Assembly: GCA_037693485.1 (NCBI GenBank)
Contig: CM075350.1
Location: forward strand, 65,390,001-65,454,000
Length of the DNA: 64,000 bases
Origin: Kitagawia praeruptora
Lineage: Eukaryota; Streptophyta; Magnoliopsida; Apiales; Apiaceae
Direction: 5' to 3'
Position numbers and translations under genes: made by a program. The notes beneath the pieces are model-generated. The model searched no databases, had not been told where the DNA came from, and saw only the letters and a program-made list of their open reading frames with translations. Shown in pieces: positions 44,501-56,359 of the stretch; within the stretch, counting starts at the first letter, position 1; every line of letters begins with the position of its first letter.

Positions 44501-47500
44501 ATATACAGTGTTGGGTTTAAGTTCTATTCAAGAGGTGTACTAAAGGTCCATAATATGAACTTCCAAGATCTCCCCCCCCCCCCAAACACACACACACACA
44601 CACTATGTTTTTACTTATAATAAAGATACACTTGTAAATGAATGTATGCATACATCAGCATAAGAAGGTTTCAGAGCTGTTTGATTCACCTCAACTAGAT
44701 TATTGATGATAAACCGCCCATCTGTGAAGTAAACGTCAAGAAGGTTTAGGAATGATTGCTTATCAAGTCGTAGTAACTTGGAATTTTCACGCGCTTGAAC
44801 TGTGTAAGGTACTCGAATATTGCAAAGAACAGACATTTCACCTAGTGAACTGTGATTCAGAAGACAGTGAATAGGTTCTTCTAATTCTTCAGTGCTTCCT
44901 AATTCCTCCTGCAGAATCTCTCAACCTTGCACTAATTATGACATTTTTCAAATAACATAAATACTGATTATGCCACCCATGATGAAACACTTAAAATTAA
45001 ATATGTATGACTACACAATTGCAGGGTTACATCCGTGGAACAATCCGATGGCAAAAAATCCTGTTTTCCTTTCAATATTTAACACTGGTAACACCTTGTC
45101 CCGGATCCTTTATTAACTTAGCAAAGACAAAACACATTTAAATTCAATGCAAAGCCAACGAAGAATCTCGAGCAATCAGTTGACTCATTTTGGTTTAGCT
45201 GATTGTGGTCAATTACTGAAACTAATAAACACACACACCCTACTTACCATGAGAAGAGGGATATCCACTAGACTACAAAGCTATGAATAACTGATCCAGT
45301 GACATTCGCATCATGAAACTGGTGAGATGTAGCGCAGAACTAATTCATGAGGACTTTTGTGCCGATATCATTTAGAGTGATTTTGGCTAGGTCTTAGGTA
45401 GCAACATGGTTTAGAGAAATTTAATTCCACTTTGTATAGGCGATGGGCCAATGGCGCACTGCTTATATCATGCACCAAGAGGCAAAAATAAGGGTGCGGA
45501 GATGCTTAGTGCCGATATACATGATCCGACAAATTTGACAGCATGGGGATTCCGGTGAAGGGAATACACCATATACAATTCTACTTAATGATAATATCCA
45601 TTAAAAAATTGAGCATGTCACAATGTTGAGTGTAAAGATGATCTTAGATGGAACTTGAAAATGTCGAAGGGAGTATAGTTATACCAGTTTACCATGACAA
45701 ACAATATAGAATTGATCCATAATCTCTCCTTGCTCCACAATAACTTCTCCCTGAAGGAATGTTTCTTCATGGACCTTGCTTGCCTATGCAGATCACATGT
45801 AACAACGATTCAAGAATACAATGGAACTTGTCTTGTAAGAGTTACAACTTATGACGGCTTGAATAATATCAACAAATAACAAAAACAAATTTCAGAATTT
45901 CTTAAGCAGAAGCCAAGTTATTATTTATAAACAAAATCTAAAATTTAACCATTACCATAGTTTCACTTTATTCAGTATTGTCAAAAATTTGAACTTCTTA
46001 AAAGAACACTCACCCACAGAAATATACATGCGGAGAGAAAGTATACAGTGCATTCCAAAAGTCTTATTAATAGAGTTTAAAGAACATAATACAACAGAAG
46101 CTAGTAGCACTTTTCTAATGGACTAGTGTGGACGCGGATTGAGGAGTTCAGAGGTAACTTACTATTTGTTTAAAGAAGCCTGACGAGCAACCCTTAAAAA
46201 TAGGAACCTCTCTTATATAAGGTTCGTATAATTTTTGTGAGATCTGCATAGAAATTCCAAAGGCAGTTATTGTCATAAGGAGTTCAAAAAGTTATAAATT
46301 GTAATAAGCAAAAGAAACTAAAAGACTGCATGCAAAACACCATTACAATCAACAATGACACTTCAGCTTAGAAAATCGATTAACTGTGTACTGCATATCA
46401 ACATTAATTTCTTGATCATAACGAGAAAACAAGTCCTTAGCAAAGAATAATTTATAAGACTCTTCAAGGTAAACATAGAGTCAAAAGAATCTACCAGTTT
46501 TAGACAGAAAAAATTGTAATTTAGTGAAAATAATGCAATAATCGATACATGATTAAGGATAAAAAAAATTAATGGAGCTAATTTTAAATTTCATTTTACT
46601 AAGAGAGAGGGGGTTTAGTGTCGTAACTTGCAAGACAGATTGTTTGAGTAGTTATCTAGCCATAAGAAATACCTTGGCACGAAAAGAGATTGGAATATCC
46701 TGAAGGACAGCAGATTCAGTGAAACTATTCTCATATTGTGATTGTACATGGCCTTTGATCTCATTAAATATCTGCTTACCCAGTTTCTTTCTGTTCATAT
46801 ACTCCAAAAGATCTGACATCTTATCTCTAAACTTTTCAGTTTTTGATCCTTTCACAATCAGTGCTGCCATATTACCAAGTAGATATGCACCAAGAATCAT
46901 GTCCAGAGAGATGTAAACCATAATAAATACCATTTCCCTATTGTTTACTGCATGTACATCTCCATAACCTGCAACGAAAACACAAAACTAAGTGTATTTA
47001 TGTAGCATCCAGTTGCAAGATAAAATCAGCAATCAAGCGATATATAATCAAGTCAAGCACTAAAGGACTGACAATTCGAGATCATACTACAGAATGAGAG
47101 CGTTTCTAGACACATTGAGGATCAGTTGTACAAGGATTAGCTATGTTTTGGAATCAAATCATTAATTTACTAATTTTTCTGTACTTTGTCCAGGAATCAT
47201 GATCTGAATGAATATTATGATTGCAGACAACACATTGTTACCATACTTGACTACACATTGTCACGATGCATTTTACTATATCAAATAAACTTACCAACAG
47301 TTGCCATCGTAACAATGGCAAAATATAATGATGTTATGTAGCGTGTCCAGAGATCTATTTCTCTGAATTGAGAGTAATTGTAGTCACCCATCTTTAAACT
47401 TCCTATCCATGTGTAACCTTCCTGCGAAGGTGGCAACGTGGTAGCCAGATAGTAAAATATGCAAGCAGCTGTATGCGTGCAATAAAGCTCGACAACAAAA

Positions 47501-49952
47501 AGCTTGATGATCCTTGTGAAAAGATAGTTGACACGAATATCTTTCTCTAATTTCTCAAATAACTCGGTCACTCTGACAGCCCGGCTTAATCTAATCCACA
47601 GTAGGTACCTTACTGGCTCCTTTCTGCCGCTAGCCTGGAAGAAGCATATGGTAACAGGAAGAGAGTCAGAGGGACAATGTTTACAAACCTTCTGTGCACA
47701 TTCATATATTATTCATGATATCAAACGAGCATGGCTCACGGTTATAAAAAACTACAACTGTCATCGAATAGTTTTTTGATTAAATTTACAATCTGCATGT
47801 AAGAAGGAAAAATGCATCACCTATATCACTAGCTATTAGACTATATCAGGAGAAGAAATATAATTTATACCATGAAATTCATAAAGAACCATTCTACATT
47901 AACAAGACGATAGTTTTGAGTCGCTGAAAAGATTGTGGTACATTAAAGAATCACATTCATGTGCTGCCTTTTTCGCTTGTGACACTATAAATAATCGCTA
48001 CTACAAACTCTTCCTTTCATTTTTTACAGAATTAAAATTGTAACTTCAGAAACATACATAAGGAGGCAGCAGAATTACTAGTCTATCAAAAACCGATAAT
48101 AAACTTAAACCAAGGAAAGACAATGTGATGACATTAACGAAATCATGCGACTTGCAAGCCAGACAGAATGAGAAAAAAATACCTGGTAAATAACATCCCA
48201 AGGCAAACAACCTAGAAAATCAACTAGAAACCCAGATTTCAAGTATCTGAAAAAAAAAAAAAGGGTCATCATAACCTGCTGAAAACATATAAAACACAAA
48301 AGTAGTATGGAAAACCAATATACCTAAGTTTAGTAATCAGGGTACACAACCACAAATGTCTCAAGTGTCAAGAGCATTTAAAGAGTCAATAAAGCTACAT
48401 TTGTTTGCTTATTTAAAGAATAACGGGATAGCTCATTTAATTAGATCTTGAATCATGTACATGAATGAACATATTTGTAACACTGATCATAAAATATGCA
48501 GGCTGTAACAGAGAATTGGAAGTACAGAGATCAAATATGCTTTAAACTAAAGCATCTGTGCAGTATATGATAAATTCTTTTGTCAGGAGATGAGCAGGCG
48601 AACTCGTTAGTGGATTTTGTTCTCTTTTGTCTGTATTTTGGTTAATAATTTCTATATTTAATTAATTTTAGATCAATTTTTGTACAAACTTTAGTCAGAA
48701 ACTGAAATTTTAGATCTTAAACTACAATAACTTCCTTTAGTTTCGAACTACACATTTGTGACATAAAGTTATAACAATCAACTAATTAAGCACTAGATGA
48801 AGGGAGGAGTTCCCAACTATCTTGAAAAAAGGGAATTTCAGGGTTACATTTCTAAACACTCCATATTGTACATACTGGAAAACAGGTTATAGCAGTTAAC
48901 CTGTTTTTTTTTTTTTTTCTTTTTGCCTTTCTCCTCAAAACAAATTATTAGGGCTCCAATACTCTGTTTAACTGGAAAGATAAACCATACTCGGAAAAGA
49001 ACAAAATTTCGACTATTTTGTGGATAAATATTCATGATGATTTCCGTTCTTTTTCTGACAATTTAAAAGAGAGCCCGGTCCCTTGTGTATGAATGCATAT
49101 CAAAATGAGATCCCAATTCAAAATGAGAATGGGAACTGGTGATATGTGTAGTTACGAACCAATCAGCAGTTAGGGTCACAGAAATCACTAGTTAATAAAC
49201 TTTCTCATTTTAAGTTGGCTCTCGTTAGAGCTAAACTCCATGTATACATTAAAGAAGTAGGCCTACATATAAGAGAGAGTGAGATAAAATTGACCTGATT
49301 GCAATGAGATTATGATTAAACACCATTCTATGAGAATGAGAGTCCCAATATCCAACAAAGAACCGAACAATGATGTCGATAAGGAATGCCATCTGGCCGG
49401 CAATGTCAAGGAGGAACAAATTCTCGGGCAAACCTCTGAAGAAACCAAACTCTAATGGCGTGAAAAAGGAGGAATAAACAGCCCATATTAGTATGAACTG
49501 TGTCCATAACACATATCCCCTGCATCACCATTTAAACACACTATGAACCCTTTAATTCAAGTATTTCCTGCATAATCCAGATAATAAAATTGTGTTGAAC
49601 AAGGCCAACACCCAATGTTCTGTTATTTGCACATTGAACGCTTCTAAATTTGTTATGATACTAATTAAATTTAGTTTATCCTCTATTCAATCTTGGAAAA
49701 CGTAACGTGAATGTACACTGTGTCTGTGTGTGCCGATTTGTGAGCATAGATGTATGCATTTGTGTGCATAAAAGTGAAGTAGAGAGCTAACCAGCTCTGA
49801 GGATGAATGAAAAGGCCTTGAGGGTGAGCATGGGCAGCCGTAACAAAACCAACACTTCTTTCCCAACACGTTGATACCGATAATTTGTTACTAGTAGAGT
49901 CTTCTTCTTTTTGTTCGCAAGAATCTTGGATCTCTTCTCTATTTATATCCAT
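41514..49952 (-). CDS. SKOR/GORK: Outward-rectifying Shaker K+ channel, SKOR/GORK class, 13 exons
   Basis: The plasma-membrane voltage-gated channel that releases K+ (xylem loading or guard-cell closure). Exons, 5' to 3': 49792-49952, 49295-49519, 48183-48246, 47295-47634, 46673-46968, 46163-46243, 45685-45783, 44690-44908, 43649-43837, 42850-42925, 42444-42741, 42168-42289, 41514-41755. All introns are GT-AG and all phases close (2412 bases, 803 aa; family members are about 820-830). S1 is in exon 2 (FILIWAVYSSFFTPLEFGFF); S4 and S5-pore are in exon 4; the filter TVGYGD (residues 262-267) is split by intron 4. The cyclic-nucleotide-binding-like domain is about 385-495 (GEVIVEQG, LGEMSVLC), ankyrin repeats about 515-690, and the KHA domain about 727-800. 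The start is fixed by an in-frame TAG directly before the ATG. The N-terminus (~55 aa before S1) is short. SKOR and GORK cannot be separated by eye. Confidence 0.95.
44149..44396. mobile_element. hAT-like MITE in intron 8 of the K+ channel gene, TSD TACAGGGG
   Basis: TACAGGGG at 44141-44148 is repeated perfectly at 44397-44404, an 8-bp duplication. The ends GAGGGACGGACGTGG and the complement TAGTGACGGATCTAG are imperfect inverted repeats. The interior has a duplicated TCCCTGGCCCCTCCTAG and is noncoding. Confidence 0.75.
44571..44603. repeat. Poly(C) and (CA)n microsatellite in intron 8
   Basis: A run of about 12 C is followed by (CA) dinucleotides. Confidence 0.9.
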
Positions 49953-51100
49953 CTATCTAATAAATTGACAATCACCCTTCTGAAACAAATACTACATAAA
50001 TATATATATATTTTTATGCAATGATTTGTTTAACTAACCAATGCCCTAAGCTTTTAAGAAAGATCTGTAAGTAGAGAAAAGCAAGTGAAAGAAATAGTAA
50101 GTAGAGTCTGGTTTTAGTGGCAGGGGAATATAGACAATATGTAGTGGCAGGAGAATCTCAGAAAAAATCTGGACTAGCTAAGAATAAAGCTAGAAAACTA
50201 GTAAATGATTACACCTCCCTCCCTCTCTCTTAATAATTGTTGTATGGAATCATAATGCAATAAAATCTGTTTCGGTTTTTATTAATTATGCAATTCATAA
50301 AAATTTCACTCCCATACTGATATCCATCCCAGAATTACAATGCGTACATGTCCACACAGAGATGAGAGTGTTTACCAACAGAACTTGGGTATATGCTTAA
50401 TTTCAACTTTCCTAAACACTTGTTTAACCAGGGAAAAAGTAGATAATTACCATAGGAAACAATGGATAGCTGGAGAAACAGAGACAGCCAAGATTATAAA
50501 CTACACTTGTACGTTATAGGTCAGGTGTTTTTCTGATGTGAATTTTTGCAGCAATTTAAAACCATAGGCACATAATACTTCGACCTCTTGTTACCAAGAG
50601 ATGATGGATATCTGTCAGATTAGTATTCATATTTGTAATGACTTTTTTTTCTTGTAATGATCAAATTGAAGTAATATAAAAACTTGCATATCTCTTACTT
50701 GATGCCAAGCACCAATCTCTTTGAGCCTTTGTGACCCAAAAAAAAAAAGTTCCATCATCTATAAGAGCATTAACGTGCTTTACTTCAATGGATTGGTTAT
50801 GTTGATTGCTAAGTATATTTTAAAAATTATATGTTATTATTACTTTAATTTGTTAAAAATAGAATATATTATTTAAATATGATAATCGATGATGTAGAGT
50901 TTTACTACATGTTGCTAAAGGTTCGACAAATATAATAAAACTATTGTGATTATCTAAATTTTTATCTAAGAGTTTTGTTCCGTTAGAATGAACAAAATTT
51001 TACAAATTCTCTACAATTCTTATTTAAGGTAATTTATCTTGATCTCTACCTAAAAATTTTACGAAGATATTCTTGTTTTTCTCCGTAAAACTTGCATGTG
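49953..51100. promoter_or_regulatory. Upstream region of the K+ channel gene
   Basis: On the minus strand, an AT box (AAAAATATATATATATTTATG, here at 49996-50017) lies about 45 bases 5' of the ATG. A GA-rich stretch (complement of CTCCCTCCCTCTCTCT, 50215-50232) lies about 270 bases upstream, as is common in plant promoters or leaders. Where transcription starts is not visible. The rest is AT-rich with no ORF. Confidence 0.35.
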
Positions 51101-51159
51101 TTGAGTATCCAAATGTGCACAATTGACCATCTAAAATAATAAAAATAGATAATAACGTT

Positions 51160-51318
51160 CCTGAGATTATCTCAGGGACTTACCTAAGTTACTTTCTTTA
51201 AATCCTTATAAAATAAGTGGTTCATGAGATTTTTTTTGATTTTATGGAAGTATCTCAGAAAAAATATCTTTTGATTTTATGGAAGTATATCAGGGAAAAT
51301 ACCTGAGATAATCTCAGG
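51160..51318. repeat. Pair of CCTGAGATWATCTCAGG palindromes flanking a short duplication
   Basis: CCTGAGATTATCTCAGG at 51160-51176 and CCTGAGATAATCTCAGG at 51302-51318 bracket two copies of TTTGATTTTATGGAAGTAT. This may be a short foldback MITE. The family is unknown. Confidence 0.55.
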
Positions 51319-51900
51319 TACATCATTCTCATAAAAATTTATAAATTAAAAACTCTCTAAAACACTTAATAGGTTAATAAAAGATTTAATTACACTTTAC
51401 ATTCCTTACCTTTACTTCAAATTCAATTTTTATATGTAATTTTATAAATTATACTTTACATCCACTAACATTAAATCATGGGTTGAATCACAAATCCTTA
51501 TACGTTTTCTATAAAAAATAATTTTATAAAAGTATATAAAACACAACACAAAAGAAAATTTTTACATCCAAATGGGTTCAATTTTTATAAGATGTATAAG
51601 GAGTTGTGGAACAACCTCTAATTTAAAGTTGGAGGATGCAAGTATAGGATCACGTTTTATGGAGAATCATTCTTATAAACTGAGAATCTAAGAACCGGTT
51701 CTTAAATACAATAAAAATACACTGTACATAAACATAGTAAAAATACACTTACCATATTTATAATATAGATTAAATTTGTAAATTAAAAAAAGGAAAGAAA
51801 TCAGTAAAATTTGTAGGAAATCTCTATCAATGTTTTCTTCAAAAATTTAAATATTACACAATTTCATATCTTCCAAGAATCGCGTAATAAAATCAATAAT
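51319..51900. other. AT-rich intergenic DNA
   Basis: Contains TTACACTTTACAT repeated twice (51392, 51453). No gene is supported. Confidence 0.5.
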
Positions 51901-51914
51901 CAAGAGGGAAGTTC

Positions 51915-52185
51915 AAATGCAGAACTTTTAAAGTTCATGTGCGAAACTTATTTAATCCAATAAAATAAATACGTTATGCTTATGAACTTACATATTTGCA
52001 TTACATGTTCTATACATGAATTTTCTAATTTCCGAATTCACATGTAAGACAAACACGTTTAAATGTAGAATTTTCAAAGTTCATGTGCGGAACTTATATG
52101 GTTTAATAAAAATAAGTACGTTCTACATATGAACTTACATATTTGCACTACATGTTCTTCATATGAACTTTTAGTTTCAAGAATG
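51915..52185 (+). repeat. Tandem duplication, ~146-bp period
   Basis: AAGTTCATGTGCGRAACTTA occurs at 51931 and 52077. Both copies continue through AAATAAGTACGTT-like and GAACTTACATATTTGCA words to a third partial TTCATATGAACTTT. Confidence 0.8.
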
Positions 52186-52199
52186 GAAAGGATGTTGGC

Positions 52200-53454
52200 G
52201 CCGTAGCAGATATTCTTCATCCATCCAAGTGAGTAAGGAGTCTTTTCAAGTCATCCACATTAAAAGTTCCCACACCAGGGATATTCTGGAGGTTGGGTCG
52301 TGCACCAGTCTGCGTACCCCCCAGTGGTGGAGGTGGAACAGTTGTTTGAGCACCTCCTGGAACTTCAGCATGAGTTTGTGTCGTGGTTCCCCCTTGTGTT
52401 TGCTGATCCTGGGGATTTCCTTGAGCTTGAGTCTGAGTCTTTTGAGCCTGAAGATTTCCTTGAGGTTGTGGATTCCCCTAGGAACCTCGATGTTGTCCCT
52501 CAGAGTGAGGGTGCGTCCTTGACTTAGACTCGCTAGAGGCACTTGAATGAACTTAGTAAATTCGAGGGGATCCTCTTCCTGAGGGTGCGCCCTCATTGTT
52601 ACGTGGCCGCCTATCCCCTCATTGTTATCACGACTATTTCTTCTTCCAGTATTTCCTGAGGGGGAGCTTGATCACGTCCAAGGACCTCGACCTGTGATCA
52701 GGGGGCGCGCGTTGTGAACCGTTACCAAGAGGAAAGGCTCACTCATGTCCAAGGGGCCTCGACCTGTAATCAGGGGGCTGTGGATCACGGGGCCTCGATT
52801 TCAAGTACTTCCCCTCTTTTTTCTCTGATGCTCAAGGAGTACTATCCTTAAGTCATCATCATTAAGCCTTATTCCAAGACGTTCCTTCAGAGTTTCAAAA
52901 TCCTTCTTCTCCCTAGCAATCTGTTCTTCATCCCGTCGAATCTCACTAGGGGTGCGCCCTGAACGATGAGGGTGAGGGCGTGTCCTAGCTTGTGGATCTG
53001 ATAACCTACGATCACAATTATCTTCACTAGGATGTTCAGTAATAGGATCAGAGTATTCAAACCTTCAAGGAGTAATTATCTGAAATCTCTTCTCCTGAAC
53101 TTCCGCATCTCTTCGAGAACCTTCCTCAATCTGAGAGGCTTTCCCTTTTCGATGATGATTTCGTGGGATACTCCGAGATTTTCTCCTACTTCCTTGCTCT
53201 TCCTCCACAGAACTCAATCTTGCACCGAAACTATTTATGGCATCTCCCATACGATACAGCTGCTCCATTAATGTCGCGTTACTAATAAGAACGGGCGGCT
53301 GTCCGCCGGCGGTGGCTGGAGTTCCATGGTGGTACGGGGGAGCAGAGATTTCCTCCGGAACATAAGCTTCGCCACGAGCTCGGTTACCCCCCAAGCTATC
53401 TTCAGAATCGTAATCCTCTCTTTCGTGAGAACTTCCACGTTGATTGTGAGACAT
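52200..53454 (-). pseudogene. Ty3/gypsy gag-like ORF, minus strand, degenerate
   Basis: ATG at 53454 (MSHNQRGSSHEREDYDSEDS) opens 129 codons and stops at 53065, with the frame continuing as RFEYSDPITEHPSED and EIRRDEEQIAREKKDFETLKERLG to about 52835. Further left a Gln/Pro/Gly-rich frame reads PQDQQTQGGTTTQTHAE, VPPPPLGGTQTGARPNLQN and GTFNVDDLKRLLTHLDG, as in gypsy gag N-terminal or linker regions. No nucleocapsid knuckle, protease or RT follows, and similarity ends near 52190. The gene starts about 55 bases after a primer-site-like sequence, which fixes the orientation. Confidence 0.65.
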
Positions 53455-53482
53455 CTTTTCCTCCTATGATTCAGATCTTGAT

Positions 53483-53505
53483 TGGCTCCCCTCCTTCTAG
53501 CGCCA
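53483..53505 (-). other. Primer-binding-site-like sequence of the minus-strand gypsy element
   Basis: The minus strand reads TTGGCGCTAGAAGGAGGGGA, identical over its core to the sequence after the LTR at 57000. It directly follows an LTR end (TGTTGACGG in plus orientation at 53509). Confidence 0.7.
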
Positions 53506-53508
53506 ATT

Positions 53509-55062
53509 TGTTGACGGAGGAATTTGGGAACAACAAAATTCGAGGTACGTCGCCAGAAACAAGATCTACAACGTGATTCTTTGCCGGAAAAAGTGGTGGT
53601 GTGTGGTGGTTGTTTGTAATTGGTGGCTGTTTGTAATTGGTGGCTGAGATTGATAGGGTTAGTGTGTTAGGAGTTGTCCCGCATCGTTTATGGGAAGAGC
53701 AGATTGCTAGTTAATAAGCAGCCAGTTAACTCCATTGGTATGAGGCCTTTTGGGATGTACCCAAAAACAAATCTGTGCGGGCTCGGCTCAAAGCGGACAA
53801 TATCATACTAATGTGGAGTTAAGACGTGCATAGCAAGCCCAACAGTGGTATCAGAGATATGGTTTGCTCGCGGCCCAACAAGTGGTATCAAAGCTATGGT
53901 TGTAATGATCCGTAACAATTTCGATGGGCTCCAGAATGGATCCAAGTAAAAGGCAGATGGGCTGTCCCATGTTGGGCTTAAGGGGGAGCAGGTGGACTTT
54001 CCAGTATGGGCCTAAAGGGAAGCCAGATGGCCAGGAACTTCCAATATGGGTCAAGGGGAGCATATCACACAGAATGGTGACAGATTCGGCAGGTGTCGAG
54101 CCCGATGTGTGAAGGGGGAGATTGTTGGCAGTTGTCCCACATCGGTTCTGGGAGAGGCAGATAGCTAGTTTATAAGCAGCTAGTTAACTCCATTAGTATG
54201 AGGCCTTTTGGGATGTGCCCAAAAACAAATCCGTGCGGGTTTCGATTCAAAGCGGACAATATCATACTTACGTGGAGTTAAGGAGTGCATAGCAAGCCCA
54301 ACATAGTGGCGGCTATTTCAGAGCTCTCGACTTTCAACCCCTCAATCGGCCTACGTACCCTGGTATTTATAGGGATCAAGCCATACGTAGTTCTTGGAGA
54401 GCAAGAAACCCAAATGGGCTTGAATTGTCGGTCCAGCATCCGGAATGTTCTACTATGAGGCCTAACCACCAAAGACTCAAGGCTCATCCAAGATCTCAAG
54501 ACTTCACAGATAAGGAAACTTCCCCTGTCGAGGACTAGTCCTATCTGTTACAAGTTATTTCTTGGTTTCAAGGATGCAGGTATAGCCATGGTTTACCCCA
54601 AGTGCAGAAAGCATTCTTGTCCCCCGAATGAGAAGCACCCACCAGATAGCAGGATAGGTGATCCACAGCTGTGCAAAGTGCAGGATTACTCCAAAGTTCC
54701 CCAATGAGAGCGAGCCCATTGAGTACAGGAACAGAGAGCTCCAAAGCACACACAAAAGAGAGACTTATCTTTCCACCAAAGAGGGCGTGCCCTCAATGTA
54801 TAAGAAAGGTCCCTAAATCCAGGCAAACCCCTAGAGGCCTTATACAACGGAATTCTTCAATAATCCTTTAGAAAACCAGCCTTTGTAGAATTCCTCATTA
54901 TGTTGTAATTATCTAGGGCGCGCCCTAATTGTGAAAAAGATGAGGGCGCGGCCTGACTTATCTATATCTTGCCAAAAACCCTAATTGAATCCTTAAATTC
55001 TCCAAATTGAACCCGTTATCGACCCACCATCTTGAAAATACCCGAACCGAATTTTGGCTATA
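53509..55062 (-). repeat. LTR of the minus-strand gypsy element, right edge undefined, split by a TRIM
   Basis: The LTR starts (plus view) TGTTGACGGAGGAATTTGGG. A minus-strand TATA box, CCCTATAAATACC, is at 54361-54373. Palindromic GGGCGCGCCC-type words occur at 54781, 54914 and 54945. A 639-bp TRIM interrupts it at 53665-54303. I could not find the outer CA end, so the right coordinate is approximate. The matching 3' LTR is not in the window. Confidence 0.5.
53665..54303 (+). mobile_element. TRIM (terminal-repeat retrotransposon in miniature), TSD TAGTG
   Basis: Two ~180-bp LTRs (53665-53844 and 54123-54303), both TGTTRG...AGCAAGCCCAACA, enclose 278 bases. The initiator-tRNA-Met primer site TGGTATCAGAGATATGG follows the first LTR, and a polypurine tract GAAGGGGGAGAT precedes the second. 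TAGTG flanks both ends (53660-53664 and 54304-54308). There is no coding capacity, as in all TRIMs. A second TGGTATCAAAGCTATGG occurs inside at about 53882. Confidence 0.95.
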
Positions 55063-55222
55063 GCAATACGCATAACCACTTGGGCCAACCTTAAGAAAAC
55101 CTTTTAATTAACAGGGTAAGTAGAAAGATAGAAGGTGTCTTGAAATAGAATTCCTGTCAATGTAAGAGTCCAACTAGGCAACGGACACTGTCTATATATA
55201 TTTTACTATACAGTATTCTGTG
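55063..55222. other. 5' flank of the F-box gene
   Basis: Contains CTATATATATTTTACTATACAG about 20-45 bases before the ATG. This could be a TATA box, or an intron acceptor if an upstream exon exists. No upstream exon is recognised. Confidence 0.35.
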
Positions 55223-56359
55223 ATGAAGTTGGACAAGAAGAACATTATAAAGATGGTTAGCTTGCTTTCGTTATTCGAAAATCTCCCATTTGATAAAAAG
55301 GAGAAGAACGAGAGATCGAAAAAAGAGGTTAATGAAGATAACAAATCATCACTAATGTCTCAACTTCCTATGAATTTATCAAGACAAACAATGGAAAAAT
55401 TATGCTTTGCTGATCAGGTTCGTTTTAATGGTATCTGCAAAAGGTGGCTTTATTTCGATCTATATCGAAAAACACCCTCCGCTTCATTACCGTGTTTTGC
55501 TAATGTTAAGGAACTTCGGAATGGAACTTTACAATGTCAATTTTATGAATCTTCCAATGTTAATCCATTCTCTGTTGACAAAATAGACTTGAGTAAATTT
55601 CGTATCGTTGCAGATTCCCTTTATTGTACATGCAAATATGGTTGGCTGTTTTTCTCATTGATAGAGTCGTCGTGCAGTATAAGTATTACAACAGGCTTCT
55701 TGATGTACTCTACTTTAACCAAGAATATTATCACACTCCCTACTTTTTTCCACTCGAAAGAACATCATTTTTCAAAATTCGTGCAAGCATTCTCTACGGA
55801 TCCTAGTTCTCCAGATTGTGTATTCTTAGTTTTGCACTACGATATTGATGTAGATCCTATAATTACAGTTAGTACATGTCGCCAAGGAGATAAAGCATGG
55901 ACTAGTAGAGAATTTGAAAGAGGGGATATCAATTACATGTGTTTTGGTACTACTCCTGTTTACCTTCGTGGAAGTTTCTACTTTGTCTCTTCTGTTGGCG
56001 AAGTGGCATCATATAATGTCGCTCTTAAGGAATGGAAGGCTGAGAGAAATTTATTTAATGGAATCACTCACTGCATTGCGGGGTATGAAACATTTGAATT
56101 GAACGGAGAGCTTGGGCTTATATATTTCTACGACGATGAATACTTGAAGAGCAATGATCGTGAAAAGTTAGGTTATATAAGAATATTTGATCGGTCTGAC
56201 AAGATTTGGGTAGGTACAGGCAGTTTAGGTGATCAAGCATTATATGTTAGTAGCAACACGTTTTTGGTTTCAGCTGCAGGAGAGGAAGCAAGAAATAATG
56301 GAGTACTGCCTAACAAGGTTTACTGTCCTGAGAAAAGCGGATGCATTAGTGTTTATTGA
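55223..56359 (+). CDS. F-box/DUF295 (KIB1-type beta-propeller) protein, 3' end truncated by LTR insertion
   Basis: 378 codons from ATG 55223. After a Lys-rich N-terminus, a degenerate F-box spans about residues 45-75 (SQLPMNLSRQTMEKLCFADQ, then VCKSW-like ICKRW). This would bind the SKP1 subunit of an SCF ubiquitin ligase. The DUF295 beta-propeller follows: ISITTGFLMYSTLTKNIITLP, SSPDCVFLVLHYD, GDINYMCFGTTPVYLRGSFY, GYETFELNGELGLIYFYDD, IFDRSDKIWVGTGSLGDQAL and NKVYCPEKSGC. Family members normally continue with a final strand; here the frame ends ...ISVY-TGA, and that TGA is the first three bases of a gypsy LTR. Loss of the last ~15-30 residues is inferred. A decayed paralogue lies at 35.5 kb. 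It may still be expressed, but function is doubtful. Confidence 0.8.
   Translation: MKLDKKNIIKMVSLLSLFENLPFDKKEKNERSKKEVNEDNKSSLMSQLPMNLSRQTMEKLCFADQVRFNGICKRWLYFDLYRKTPSASLPCFANVKELRNGTLQCQFYESSNVNPFSVDKIDLSKFRIVADSLYCTCKYGWLFFSLIESSCSISITTGFLMYSTLTKNIITLPTFFHSKEHHFSKFVQAFSTDPSSPDCVFLVLHYDIDVDPIITVSTCRQGDKAWTSREFERGDINYMCFGTTPVYLRGSFYFVSSVGEVASYNVALKEWKAERNLFNGITHCIAGYETFELNGELGLIYFYDDEYLKSNDREKLGYIRIFDRSDKIWVGTGSLGDQALYVSSNTFLVSAAGEEARNNGVLPNKVYCPEKSGCISVY

Noticed and set aside
45694..45879. Plus-strand 61-codon ORF
   Set aside because: Antisense of exon 7 of the K+ channel gene and adjoining intron.
52229..52527. Plus-strand ORFs with Leu/Ser or acidic runs
   Set aside because: Shadows of the minus-strand Gln-rich gag segment, which has the gypsy-like sequence.
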